Shown here: positions 45,955 to 57,111 of the stretch, piece after piece | Numbering within the stretch: position 1 is the first letter of the stretch | Layout of the letters: every line of letters starts with the position of its first letter | DNA from: Aedes albopictus | Taxonomy: Eukaryota > Arthropoda > Insecta > Diptera > Culicidae | Assembly: GCF_035046485.1 (NCBI RefSeq) | Contig: NC_085138.1 | Coordinates: forward strand, 15,689,329-15,753,328 | Length of the DNA: 64,000 nt | Direction of reading: 5' to 3' | Made by a program: the position numbers and the translations under genes | The notes under the pieces: generated by a model | What the model saw: the letters and a program-made list of their open reading frames with translations, nothing else | Database searches by the model: none | What the model was told of the DNA's origin: nothing

Positions 45955-46205
45955 ATAACTATTATGCAATTCAGTATTATAATTTCTGATTTATACTAAT
46001 CATTTCAGTATCGTAATGACCTGCTTTTCCGTATCGGTTAATTATGCAACTAAAATGAGTTGCATGACAAAAATTTGTATAATGTTCATAATGCAACTCA
46101 TTTGAGCTGCATTATGAACATTTTGCAACTCGAATGAGTTGCATTATGAAAAAAAAAATCATTGCATAATAGTTATTTACATAACGAGTTGCAAACAGTT
46201 GATTC
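45955..46205. repeat. Foldback repeat of ATGAGTTGCATTATG words
   Basis: The words AATGAGTTGCAT and ATGCAACTCATT alternate in both senses across about 250 bp, the same design as the CAGCAAAATTTTGCTG element. Flanks show AACTATTATGCAA on the left and TTGCATAATAGTTA on the right. Confidence 0.65.
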
Positions 46206-47830
46206 TTTCAGCACGAGACGTACATTTATCCAACGAGGCTTGCCGAGACAGCTAGTATCAAATAATTTTAAAACCGAACTCACATTGCAAAACAATGATT
46301 GTTATATCTGAAACCGAAAGAAATATTTACACTTTTTACTATTTAAAACCGGATTCTATTCGTCATCACGTTCAGTTTCCCTCCCTAAGAGTATTCCAAA
46401 TACCAAATACTTTGAATATGTACAGTGGGCGACATCTTTGTGTGTAATGAGGCGAAATTTATGTCGCACCTTTGAGCACACCCTATCAGTGAGAATGGGA
46501 ATAACATCGAATGTATATATCTATAAACACGGTTCAACACACCGTGTAAATTCAGGAAGTGTTGTCAGTTGATCAACTAGGTGATATAAAAGTAGAAAAA
46601 TAAGATAATAAAAATAATAATATAATATGTGCATACTATTTTAATATATATAATTATCATTTAACATAGTAACATTTTTTCCAAAATTATAAATAGTTCA
46701 TGTCAAAAGGTCAACAGTTTCAACAAATAAAAAGTGAATGGTATTTTAAAGTCTCCAGTTGGTCTAGTGCATAAGGCGAAACTGGATGCATTTCTTCATT
46801 TTTTGATTTCTGATTTTTTTTTCAAATAACGAAACATAATTTTCAAAATCGGTTCTCGTACACAAGTGAGTATGGACCAAGGTATCTTATGATTTTTCAT
46901 GTGATGGGAAATATTTTACATTTTTTTTTTTGTGGAACTTTGTTTAAGAATGGTTTCTGCAAAAACGAAAAACATTTTTACCAGGAAAAAAAATCAAGAG
47001 ATACCTTGATCCATACTCTACATGTGTTATGTCCAAGCTTGCAGTTCTGCATCGATTTAATATTGTTGGTATAGGGTACCGAGCAGCTACTTGGGTAGCG
47101 GCTGGTATTTTTGGCATTCTTTCGCAATAACTCATTCAATTCGAAATCAAATCACTAGAAATTTTGTACATTGTGAGATACTATACGTATCTCAGTGCAT
47201 TCCAAAACCTGTGTCAATTGGTTCAAAATTAACTGTTATAGCAGAAATGTGCCCAAAATAGAAACCTTACCGAGATGGTTCCATTTCCCTATTTACCTAG
47301 TTTCGTGAAATGCTAAAAAACCATTCGGATTTATGTAGTTTGTAAATTGTGATTACTGGGTTTCTACTTCTACATAATGGCATCACTGCCATAACTGCTG
47401 GTTAAATGCATTCCGATGCATTTGTGCATCACACATACTCATTCAGCAGGTAAGTCAGCACCTGGGAAGACGAGAAATCACACAAACGTAGAAAAGCGAA
47501 TCAGTAGTAGTAGAAAGCAGTCGTCCTCGCTCTGTAGCGTTGTGAATGAAAAACCAAAACAAACCACCTACATACCCTTTCAACGCCTCCCAGTACAACT
47601 CCCCGATGTGTGATTGAAGCAGATGTTGAACGTGACTTTCGAGTGGTTTGGAAACGCACTGTTTGCTGAAATGTCTTATCGCGCTTTCCTTCTAGTGTAA
47701 GCTAAACACCTGTTCGAAGCAGACCGTCGTCGTAAAATTGCTTCAATCTGTGCCTTTTCAATTGATCGGGTGTTCGAATTCATTAGTTTTAAGTAGATTT
47801 CTAGTGTTCCTGAATAGAGTAGTGAGATAG
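46206..47830. other. Intergenic DNA upstream of galectin 1
   Basis: Contains a fragment of the 25/57-kb repeat (46211-46250), a SINE-head fragment (TCTCCAGTTGGTCTAGTG at 46752) and a foldback at about 46866-47022 (GTATGGACCAAGGTATCTT, inverted as AAGAGATACCTTGATCCATAC). 47400-47830 looks unique and probably carries the galectin 1 promoter and 5' untranslated sequence, but no TATA box or strong initiator can be singled out. Confidence 0.4.
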
Positions 47831-47837
47831 CATTGCC

Positions 47838-48366
47838 ATGTCCGATCGTGCCTTTCGAGCCTATTTGCCCAAGAAACCCGCAAGTGGTGACGAAATTCTC
47901 CTGCGAGCAAAACTAAAAGACGATGCTTCCAGGTAACAGATGTGCGATACTAATACTTCATGGTATACAACTATAGTTTTTGCTGTCAACCAGATTTTCA
48001 GTGAACTTTTGCCTGTCTCGTCCGGAAGGCATTAACGAATGTCAGACCCCACCCTACATAGCTTACCACTTTAGAACTGATTTCTTCGATGATGGGGAAA
48101 GCGTAACCATTCACAACTGGAAGAACGGAGGTATCTGGCAGCAACAGACGGAAGAATCAAATGTGTGGATCATCGATCGAAGTGCTTCGTTCTTTCTAAT
48201 CTTCCGGTTCCACGAAGAATGTATCAAAGTGTTTGCGGAAGACACGCAGCACACGCCGGACTACGAGTTTGAGCATCAATTTCCTATGGAATCTATCAGA
48301 ATGATAGAGCTGTGGGACGATTTTGAATATGTGGAGGAGCTAACATTCAAATACAATCGTTCATGA
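47838..48366 (+). CDS. Galectin, single CRD, 155 aa (cluster gene 1)
   Basis: Exons 47838-47932 and 47994-48366 with a 61-bp GT-AG intron (phase 2, splitting Arg32). Galectins are soluble beta-sandwich lectins without signal peptides that bind beta-galactosides and leave cells by a non-classical route; insect members act in gut and immune recognition. Galectin features: GDEILLRAKLKDDASRF at 17-33 (strand S1/F2 region), FSVNF (33-37), AYHF with His57, IHNW with Asn73, Trp80, and the C-terminal DTQHTPDYEFEHQFP then the IELWDD region. Of the classical H.N.R / V.N / W..E.R contacts, His57, Asn73 and Trp80 are kept. The Asn and Arg after His are Arg59 and Asp61, and the E.R after Trp is Gln83/Glu85, so typical lactose binding is doubtful. 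The start is fixed by alignment with the paralogue at 55337 (same 95-base first exon). A possible 3'-UTR intron runs 48368-48431. Confidence 0.92.
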
Positions 48367-49430
48367 GGTACGTCAGAGATTTTATAGCATTCTATTTTTA
48401 GGAGTTTTAATATGTTCGCGAATTCTTTCAGCACTATAAACGCCATAACTGTGCATATCTAGTAATGCACAAATTGAACAGCACCAAAGCAGAATATATT
48501 CTCGCAATATCCATTGGATTTCCCATAAATATGTTTGCATAGGAATCACGAACCATCTTTACAACGAAATTGCGGCAGCAATCAGCACTTCTAGTCAGCT
48601 ACACAGCTTACGGCAGCTACACCCACAGGAGTTGATGTTTAAGTATTACTTAAACACGTGTCTCCGGCTTGATCTCTCTTTAACCAATGCCATGAAATGC
48701 ATTCTCCGATGGCGAGCAGCATTTCCAAACTGTCAACAAACACACTTTTAACAATCAATCAGTATATGTTAGTGTGGTTGGTAAACACTGACCAAAATGT
48801 AACAGTCGTAGGGTGACAAGTACCTACATTAAGTTGCAAAATATAGGTGTGGAATAGAAATACAAATTGTCGTTATCAATGATAAGGTGCACTGATTAGA
48901 AATCTCGACTTGAAACAATTCCCTTCTACGATGATTCATCGCTTGGTTAGGCCTGTGATGTAAACACAATCAAATGTTTTGTAATTACGGAGGTAGTTAG
49001 ATGAATGGAAATTGCTAGCTCTGAAATAACTTGTATCAACATGACCAGCATTGATATTTCTTTGGAATGTGTCTTCGCACATAGTACAGCAGTTGAGGAA
49101 ACTAGATCATTACTAAAATGTACAGAACGAGATGTTCAGAGGTTTTTCAAATCGATTTTGAGTTTTTTTTTCTTCGTTGAACATTATAGCGGAAATGTAC
49201 CCTGATATTCAGACAACTAAATTAGACAGCGACCGAAAATACTATTATAGATAAAAAAAATCTATGTAATTTGCCAAGAGACCAACGATCATCTCTCGTT
49301 TGTCGGGTGACGATCACTGCGCCCAGATTTTGGGACTGTTGTGATATACCCTTTTGCTATGATGATGCGTCCAAACCCATTGAAACCAAAATGCTCAACG
49401 CCTACCAAGAGACCTGTTTAACTAAATTTA
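48367..49430. other. Galectin 1 3' region and intergenic DNA
   Basis: GGTACGT directly after the stop and TTCTTTCAG ending at 48431 could be a small untranslated intron. No clear AATAAA was picked out. The rest is AT-rich without genes. Confidence 0.35.
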
Positions 49431-49439
49431 GTTCGAGCA

Positions 49440-50050
49440 AAGATGTTCCATGATGGAATAAAGCTTAGAGAAACTGCGCTTAGGAATTCAACCGCGTCAA
49501 ACGAACCGTCGATTGGAGCACGGTAAGTCAGTTATGGCTTACCTTACGGCGTGTTCATTCCTTCTCGTCAGGTGGATCCAGCATTCCAACCGGCCAAATG
49601 AATGATCTGACAGGCTCCGGAATCTATGCTCCTAGAACAAAAATCTCTGCCCACTTGGAAATATATGCAATACTAGGAAGTGTGTTACAGCCTGAGGAGA
49701 GTATAGATTTGCAAAAATATGTATTACAGTCAAGCGGTACCTAAGTCGCGTAACAACTGCACTTGTAACTCAAAGCTAGTGTGGGAATGCATTCTGGCTT
49801 TGAAAAACTTATTCATACGCAATCGAATCTACCTTTATTGAAACCCAGGACATACGGGTCTAGAGGGAAAAAAGATCGCTGATGATCTAGCCAGGAATGG
49901 AACGAATGAAAGCTTCATTGGCCCTGAGCTCTTCTGTGGGAATCTGACTGCTCTCTCTGTAAAAAAAAAGAACTGAATAAACATATGGTCAGTCAAATCA
50001 CATCAAACTGGAATGCACTTTCCCATATAAGTCAATCCAAAAGGCTAGCA
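49440..50050 (+). pseudogene. Non-LTR retrotransposon RNase H fragment
   Basis: The pieces GSSIPTGQMNDLTGSGIYA (near 49575-49630) and PGHTGLEGKKIADDLARNG (near 49846-49905) match the first and last conserved blocks of the RNase H domain carried by LOA/I/R1-type non-LTR elements. Frames are broken between them, and an A-run at 49963 precedes more degraded coding sequence. The element is 5'-truncated and dead. Confidence 0.7.
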
Positions 50051-50194
50051 TCGATATTCCGTCAGAAACATGCTAGTGTTCTATCAGAAATATTTAGACC
50101 GATTTTCTGACGAATATAGTTTTCAGACGTGGGCTTGTCACCAAAAAGCCAAGTTACAAATGTTATTGTTTTTAGGAGAAACAGTAACAGAAAC

Positions 50195-50783
50195 TCACTT
50201 CACGTTTATATTGGACCTCTCCAGATTTAGTGTTGGTGGCTGTAGGTTACAGGCGTTCCATTTCCTATGGTACTCTTCAACAGAATCCTGGGCTTGCTGT
50301 AATTTTTCAACCACAACATTGGCATCACGATGTGACACAAGAAATCCGGTATCGTCAACAAAAAAGTAATACTCCACTCCGTCTACTTGAACAATGTCGG
50401 CAGAAAAAATATTGTACAGGACAGGACTAAAACCAGAGCCTTGCGGTACACCAAAAGGCACGGATGTTCGCTCCGAAGTACAGTCATCAACCGATACTTG
50501 GAAAGATCTGTCCTTGAGAAAGTTCTGGATCATTTTCAAAAGGAGCATGGGAAAGTTCCCGAGGTGCATTTTGTGCAGAATAGCGTCATGCCATACCGAG
50601 TCGTATGCCTTTTCTACGTCCAGGAGGATCAGACCCGAAGAGTTACCTTGCTGAAAGTTACCCCTAATCTGTTTCACCAAACGCACGATTTGGTGACTTG
50701 TAGAGTGACCCTTTTGGAAGCCAAACTGTTCATGTGCGATGATGCGAGTTGTTTCTAAGTGTTGATCGATACGTTCAGTCTAA
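50195..50783 (-). pseudogene. Jockey-clade reverse transcriptase fragment (minus strand)
   Basis: An open frame on the minus strand runs from about 50783 to 50195. It contains EQFGFQKGHST (fingers), LILLDVEKAYDSVWHDAIL (motif A with catalytic Asp), FGVPQGSGFSPVLYNIF (motif B) and FFVDDTGFL (motif C, DD present). This is the Jockey/Juan-like arrangement. The fragment is truncated at both ends and no endonuclease or gag-like ORF is visible, so it is not an active element. Confidence 0.88.
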
Positions 50784-50839
50784 AAATGACAGTCGAAATA
50801 ACTTCCGAAAGCTATTCCTGTTTTTTTTTCACGTGGTCT

Positions 50840-52260
50840 CTACTAGAGTACTTCCAAGATTTCTTCCAAAGGTTTTTTTTTGTTTAGTGAGACTTTACCT
50901 CTAGGGCATTCGTCTCTGAAACCAAAGGTTTTCCCGATATGCTTCCAGAGTTTATCATTGGATTCCTCACTGCGAACCTTCCTAAATTCATCCAAAGCTG
51001 CTCCTTCAGGAATTTCTTTATGTGGTTTTTTGGGTAAGGTTTCCAATTATTTCTCTCGATATTTTTATGAGATATTTTCTAAAGTTCTTCCTGGTATTTC
51101 TTCCAGAGAGTTTTCGGACATTTCTTTTGGATTTCCTCGTAGGATAAGTCCCTCCCAATATTTCCTCTCAGAACTTTTTTTCCGAGGTTTCCCAGTTTTC
51201 ATCAGGATGTCCTCTGAAATTTCTTGAGCTTGAGCTTGAACTTGATTGACCGTCCGTATATGCTACTCCAGTATCGCCAGACCAGCTACACTCACACAAG
51301 GAACCACCAATGAGATATCTGCCGGGGACTAGCAGGCATCTTCAGTGTTTGAGCGTTGCTGATCTTCTATTTTTAGGCGACAATGGCGCCTGCCACGTCA
51401 GGTTGCAGGTCAATGTGGGGAAGGGTAAGGGAGTGATGATTGCAATCGTTTGTATCCACATCTGACCGAATATACCTCTGCGTCAGCACAAATTCATGCG
51501 GATGTTGGAGTGTTGGTGGGACTTGGTTGGCAGAAGGTTCACACATTGGTGTGTGGATACCAGGGTAAGGTGATAGACTTGTATGTTTTTATTATTTTGA
51601 AGATGTGCGACACAATTCGCATGATTACAAAACTTGTAAGCGTCTTCTAATAGGATTCAGACACTGAGCTATGAAAGTTTGGAAGGCAAGGAAACGGCTT
51701 TTTCAACCCGTTTCTGTTCTAGCGATGACTATGAACATGTGAATATACATGAGTTGCATAAGTAGGGAGCAGAGAGAAAGTATATAGAAAGATACAAAGT
51801 AGGAGGAAAGGGACGGGCCAGGGATTGAACCCAGCACCTTCTGCATTTCAATCAGAAGCGGTAGCCACTAGACCACCAAGCCCGTCATCATCAGGATGTC
51901 CTCTGAAGTTTCTCTCCGATTTTTTCCAATATGTCTTTGCGGAGTTTCTCGAATAAAACTCCTGGAAAATTCCAGGAACTGGATAAATGAATAAAGAAAT
52001 CCGAAAAGAAGCTACCAGCATTTCGGAACTGTTCTGGTAGAGATGGAAGAATGCTGGGAATAATCCCAAAGATCACTGGAAGAAATCCGATAATCAACTA
52101 CGAGGAAAAACCTGAAAAAAGCTCTGAAAAAAATCGTGGGAAGAATTTCATGAGCAATATCAGCAATAGTTCCTGCAGAAATCCCAGAAGGCACTCTGAG
52201 AAAAATCTTAGGAGAAAGTCTAGGGTAAAATCAGAAAATCCCCGAATGACATCCCAGGAC
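50840..52260. repeat. Head-to-head degenerate array split by a SINE
   Basis: 50840-51224 is pyrimidine-rich (TTCTTCCAGAG type). After the SINE-like insert the same sense continues to about 51960 and then flips to purine-rich units (GAATAATCCCAAAGATCACTG) around the palindrome CCTGGAAAATTCCAGG at 51961. Frames here are repeat translations. Confidence 0.7.
51225..51887 (-). mobile_element. tRNA-headed SINE with hexamer tail and 26-bp duplication
   Basis: TCATCAGGATGTCCTCTGAA... at 51199-51224 is repeated with one mismatch at 51888-51913. Read on the minus strand, the 663-bp insert begins with a tRNA-like head (CTTGGTGGTCTAGTGGCTAC, then GGGTTCAATCCCTGG at about 51838-51822) and ends in CAAGCTC repeats. 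It gives the likely full-length form of the hexamer-tailed family seen at 43450-43547 and 63870. Confidence 0.82.
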
Positions 52261-52690
52261 TAACAGCAGAAGTAGTGAATCAAAATTCAACCATCGCGCA
52301 ACAATAATGACAACCAGTATTTGTTGCAACTATGCTCCCAATGCGACATAAGTTTGTCCCAACTTGAAAATAATAGGATAAACATCGTACACCACGAGTT
52401 TGGAGATTTTTGGGCCTTGCATTGCGATTTTCGAACGGTAACTTCGATTCGGTAAACACTGCAACTCTGTTGAAGATCTATCGTCAAACAGTTTCGACTT
52501 TGGGTTAGTAATAATTGATTATTCACGAGTTGAAAAGTACACAACAAATTCAGCTTCCGTTTTGTCTGCAACAAAAAATGTCGAGATCATGTCTTCATCT
52601 GTTACCAGTAGGGATAAAGAGTAATCGTCGCGCGTTCTTTGTTGCTTGTTTTGTGCCTGTTTTGTCTGACAATTCTCTTCACTTAGCAGA
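52261..52690. other. Short intergenic stretch
   Basis: No gene or repeat boundary recognised. The frame at 52515-52880 runs into the following array and has no domain. Confidence 0.35.
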
Positions 52691-53310
52691 AGTAAAGTAC
52701 CGGGAGAAACTTCAAGAGTTATCTCTGGTGAAACTTCAAAAGAAGTCTCGCAAGAACCTTCAGGAAGTAGCCCAACTGAAACTCCTTTTAAAAAATCAGG
52801 AAGAAGCTCTAGAGTCTAGAAAAAAGCACACGAAAATTTCTCAAAAAAAATCTAGAAAAACATTGGAAGAAATCCCGTGAGGAACTCCTGCAAAAAAAAA
52901 AATCATGAAAACTCTTTAAGAAATTCTAGGAATAACACCTGTAGTAATTCTGAGCGAAATCCTGGGAAATCTTCTGGGGAAGTCCCAATTGAAACACCCG
53001 AAACAGTCACGAAAAACCTTTAAGAAGCAGAGTAATCCCTAGAGAAATTTCAAGAGAAGTTCCGCGACAACATGTGCGATATATTTTTAGTGAAACTCTT
53101 GATCTCTGGATAATCATGGTAGAAACCCTACAAACATATCTTTGAGCAAAACGCAGGAGGTATCCCATGATGGACTCTGGGAGCAATGCCGGGAAAATCG
53201 CTAGAAGACATTCTGGAAAGAAACTCTGTAGGATCCCCGTGATAAATTCCAGGAGAAACGGTCGGATTTAGGGAATTTCGGAAGTTTCACAAGGAAGAAT
53301 CCCGATAAGA
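52690..53310. repeat. Purine-rich degenerate array
   Basis: Units such as GAAACTTCAAGAGAAGTTCC and GGAAGAAATCCC cover about 600 bp. No gene. Confidence 0.6.
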
Positions 53311-53351
53311 ATTATTCGAATCTTTTGAAAATACTGGTAGGAACTAGGGAA

Positions 53352-53458
53352 GTTTTTCGGCTTCCTCAAACAACTAAACACCGAAGCGTCGGATGAAGAG
53401 CGATATTTTGTCGTTTGATTGCGTTTGGTGACTGCGAAGCCGAAAAACTTCTCTGGTA
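53352..53458. repeat. Hairpin-forming inverted repeat
   Basis: GAAGTTTTTCGGCTTC and its inverse GAAGCCGAAAAACTTC face each other about 70 bases apart. Confidence 0.6.
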
Positions 53459-53987
53459 AAAGCTCATGTTCGGAAGAAGGTAACATTACATACATGTTTG
53501 AAAACTTTTTATCCATACCAACAGCAATGTAGTAAACTCTGTGGATTCTACTCCTAAGTTGATCTACAAGTATTTAGTAAACTTCGCCGAATGGTTTAAG
53601 ATCAATAAATCTGTTATTTGACTTTACGAATAGAGCGCATTTAGGCTACTTAGGAATACACGGTTGACTAATATGCCCTGAATCATACCCTATAGCCCGT
53701 GACGAGTATGAGGTTCAATCGGATGTCCTAAAAGGTATGAATCAAGAGGAACTGTACCGCATGGAAAGTGCTGCCCTACTGACATCACATCACATTACAT
53801 GAAACGTTTCCGGAACCGTTCGCCTAGCAGTTGGTACTGTGTGTGCTATAGCAGTTCGTCAACCGTGACACGGTATTCCTCGAAGTAGGAGGAATTTCAG
53901 CCGAATCCAACGTCAAACTAGTGCCAGCAGCGTCCGTGTTGAGTACATACACCTACATACCCTTCAATCAAGCACAAGTGAAAGCAT
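53459..53987. other. Intergenic DNA, nothing recognised
   Basis: No supported gene or repeat boundary. Sequence near 53890-53980 (GAGTACATACACCTACATACCC) has no known motif. Confidence 0.3.
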
Positions 53988-53990
53988 TTA

Positions 53991-54166
53991 GGCCCTGTCC
54001 ATAAACTACGTAGACTTTTAGGGGTGACAGGGGGGGGGGGGGGGGGGGTCTGGCAAAAGTCTACGCTCCATACAAATTTCTAAAATATTGTATGAACAAA
54101 TGTCTACGATAGGGAGGCGGGGTGCTTGGTTCCAAAAATGAGTCTACGTAGTTTATGGTTAGCGCC
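53991..54166. mobile_element. PIF/Harbinger-like MITE with a G19 tract
   Basis: The left end GGCCCTGTCCATAAACTACG is inverted at the right end, CGTAGTTTATGGTTAGCGCC. TTA flanks both sides (53988-53990, 54167-54169). An uninterrupted run of 19 G lies at 54030-54048. Non-coding. Confidence 0.78.
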
Positions 54167-54169
54167 TTA

Positions 54170-55220
54170 TAGACTCTGTAGGGCCACCTCGTGCATTCTG
54201 TTTCTGAATGTGCCTTTTTACTGGGAAATACCTACGTCTCATTTCAATAGTTTATTGACTCTTTTCGTTACACGTACGACAGAGCTAGAAAAAGTCCCAT
54301 TGTAGTTCTTAGACGCCGTTCACAAATTACGTAACACTTCAGCGGAAGGAAAGAAGTAGACTCGCGCTAAAACTACATATTACAAAACATGTATTACGAG
54401 AGAAAAATGCGATAAAATGATAATTTCACCGTTGCATAATAATTGAACGCTACATCACGTATGTTAACGTATGGCCGCCGTCAGGCGTGTGCTTCCCTCC
54501 CAGAGATTTATTCCTGGAACGCTCAATTTCCCCCATGGTACATTTCTTCCGACGATAATTATTGTAATTAAGTCGTCTATTTAGTTGGCCTAGGCTGAGA
54601 ATGCTAATGTGCTAAGTAGGCATTAATACTTGTTTCTCCACCGTCCGTCACGGATGGACTTCGATTTGTTTGCTCAAGTCGGATGAATATATTCCTCTCG
54701 CGGTTACTCTTTTTTTGTTTGTACATAAGTGATATATCTTCGAATACCGCAGGGTACATAGTTCAGAGTTTACAGTTATTTCCAATATTTTTTTAGTTTT
54801 CAAGCAGTTTAATTTTTTATTGCATACCAAGCTTGTTATTATCGATGCATTCAATTAAAAAAAAATTGGAGCATTATCCTTTTGAGACAATTTAAGTAGA
54901 ATCGAAGTCTTTTCTAAAAATGGTAGCAACCATTATTTCACAACACATTCTATAACATAGCTCACATAAATACACATAGTCAATAAAAATCAATTTACTT
55001 AAAGTAACAGGGGTTCTCAAAGCATTTTCAAAATTTTGATTCAATTCCATTCTGTCTCGAACTCATAGGTATAGGCAGTTTTTATATTAATTTCTGTGAA
55101 ATATCGTATCGCCACCCACGGATAATGTTCAGTATGCCTCTCTTTTCGTCTCTATCTTACAAAATATTTGTTAAAATGAATGAACAGCCCAGTGTAACAT
55201 CCTTGACGGTAGCATGCGAG
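54170..55220. other. Intergenic DNA upstream of galectin 2
   Basis: AT-rich, with short unsupported frames. The balanced stretch 55120-55260 leads into the galectin 2 promoter. Confidence 0.35.
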
Positions 55221-55225
55221 CGATA

Positions 55226-55265
55226 TTATATACTTTCTAGCGCACCGCTCTCATGCGCTCAGTAT
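55226..55265 (+). promoter_or_regulatory. Core promoter of galectin 2 (TATA + initiator)
   Basis: TTATATAC at 55226-55233 is followed by an arthropod initiator, CTCAGTAT, with the TCAGT core at 55259-55263. The predicted start A is 55261, about 30 bases after the TATA element, as expected. This gives a 5' leader of about 76 bases to the ATG at 55337. Confidence 0.65.
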
Positions 55266-55336
55266 CGGGAGAGACGCCAACTCGCAAGCATTGGCAAACC
55301 ACGCGCGCGTAAAATCTGTGATATTAATCTGTAATA

Positions 55337-55979
55337 ATGAACGATCGACCGTTCCAGGCGCAAATTCCTCGTAAACCGGCCGTCGGTGATGAAGTGATCG
55401 TCAAAGGTATGCTTAAGCCGGATGCCAGAGTGTAGGTGTTTCCAAAAATAGTGAACATTATAAACGTGATCCAAGAGAAACAAAAAGTGTAAATGATTTG
55501 CATTCCATTTTAGGTTCTCGGTCAATCTTATATTACCACAACCACCTCCTATACAGAAATCTCTTTCGGCTCCTTCAGAAAGTCCCGTGAAAAGCTCTTC
55601 AAAATGCTGCGCGTCGTTTCAAACGAGTCACAGTTGGCCCTACATTGCCTATCACTTCAAGGTGGTTTTTAATGACGATGGATCGAGTATCGTGGTACAA
55701 AACTGGAAAAATGTCGTTTGGCAAAATGAAAAACGCACTCTTAGTCACAATTTCGAGGACCGGACAAAGCCATTTACTCTCATCTTCCGGTTTCACCACG
55801 ATACGATACGAGTGTTTGTAGACCACACTCACCACACTCCAGATTATGAATTCGAATACCAGCTACCACTCGAACGTATTCGAACCGTCGAGGTCTGGGA
55901 TGACGTACTTTACGTGGAAGAGGTAACATTTCGATTCAAAAATGCAGCTGATCGATCTCAAGACGGTGCTTCTATGTAA
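55337..55979 (+). CDS. Galectin, single CRD with inserted Ser/Pro loop, 186 aa (cluster gene 2)
   Basis: Exons 55337-55431 and 55514-55979; the 82-bp intron (GTAGGT...TTTTAG) is phase 2, at the codon equivalent to that in genes 1 and 3. The first exon is 95 bases, as in gene 1, and both proteins start M-(S/N)-DR. Galectin marks: GDEVIVKGMLKPDA (17-30), FSVNL (33-37), AYHF with His79, VVQNW with Asn95, then WQNEKR giving Trp101, Glu104, Arg106, so the W..E.R triad is intact. The Asn and Arg after His are Lys81/Val83. About 25 residues rich in Ser, Pro and Lys (roughly 40-67) are inserted before the SWPYIAYHF strand, compared with the paralogues. The C-terminus DHTHHTPDYEFEYQLP and VEVWDD is conserved. 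Of the three, this copy looks most likely to bind sugar. Cytosolic/non-classically secreted, no signal peptide. Confidence 0.92.
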
Positions 55980-56298
55980 GGCAACATCTGCCAAATGTCT
56001 ATCTCGCTTCATTGAAAGTAAACATTTACGCTATGCAAATGTGAGCAGCTTACACCTTAGTATCTCAGTCACTAAATCTGCTTGTTATTATTGGCATTAC
56101 ATCAAGAAACTCGAGCCTTATTACAACCCTAAGGAAGCACCATTTGTTGAGCAGTTTGTTTATCGACGTGGATCACCGGAAAAGTTTGAGTCACGAATTG
56201 CTTGCGGATGTTGCGCGCTACCAATGCGGCATGCAACCAGTCAGTATTATCACATCGTTCTTCGAATCAATGCACTTAACACACCACGACACAAATGC

Positions 56299-56304
56299 AA
56301 TAAA
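56299..56304 (+). terminator. Candidate poly(A) signal of galectin 2
   Basis: AATAAA about 320 bases after the stop codon; no closer hexamer was noticed. Confidence 0.4.
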
Positions 56305-56499
56305 ATTAAAATTTTATCGATTCCATCGACATGCTGGTTATCATCGATTCTTCTTTTCAATGGTAAGACGTATTTCCCGATGACAGTTGCCTTCAAAATT
56401 ATACTACAACCAAGAATGGGTAGTTTTGCAGTACTCGGATCATATTATGACAACATTATTTGTGATACACATTTTAAGTTGATGCAATACAAATGATAA

Positions 56500-57100
56500 T
56501 GACTAACATAAAAATAGTGGCTACAAATCTAACGCTTCAGTTTACAAGCTAATTAAAGTACCTGTATCATATTACATAAAGTCTGAAGTAGAAAATAATC
56601 CCCAGTGAATGTCATCTGTTCTCAATCATAAAAAAAATCTTCGAACCCGTGTGAAAATAGAATACATTGTATGGCGACAGTTGTCTACAGATACAGCACA
56701 CTGTAATGAACGAAGCGTATTGTTTCATATCGGCAGGCAGGTATATCGTTATCGCTTGTGCAAACAGCATTGACTGAGACCAGGGTATTAGTTTGGACAA
56801 ACAAGAAAATATCTACAAGTTTTAGATCTTTGTACATACGCGGTACACAGAGTTCCGTTCCGAGCAATCGCGTCAGATTTTATAAGTGGCAGGTGGACAT
56901 ATAGTTGTCTTTCGTGAAGTTTTGGAAATTTTGAGGTATTTGAGCATATGTTGTGCTTTTAGATAACTAGGGTGAATCGCAAATTATTTCACGGCTTAAA
57001 AACTCGCCAATTGTTGCGCACCTCCATTAGCGTAGAGCGAAAAACTGCCTAGAGTGATTTTTTTAAATCTGAGATATTGATTGACCCATTTCCATTCCAA
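56500..57100. other. Intergenic DNA, nothing recognised
   Basis: AT-rich sequence without supported frames or repeat ends. Confidence 0.3.
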
Positions 57101-57111
57101 TGAAACAGGGG

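Noticed and set aside
51815..51890. Functional tRNA gene on the minus strand
   Set aside because: It is the head of a 663-bp insertion bounded by 26-bp duplications and ending in oligomer repeats, hence a SINE.
55421..55440. Broken splice donor in galectin 2 (in-frame TAG after exon 1)
   Set aside because: Reading to the GTAGGT donor at 55432 and the acceptor ending 55513 gives a continuous phase-2 junction identical in position to the paralogues, so the gene is intact.
55942..56496. 184-residue open frame overlapping the end of galectin 2
   Set aside because: Different frame from the galectin exon, no domain, no splice or promoter evidence; it overlaps the 3' untranslated region and the AATAAA at 56299. 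Chance frame.
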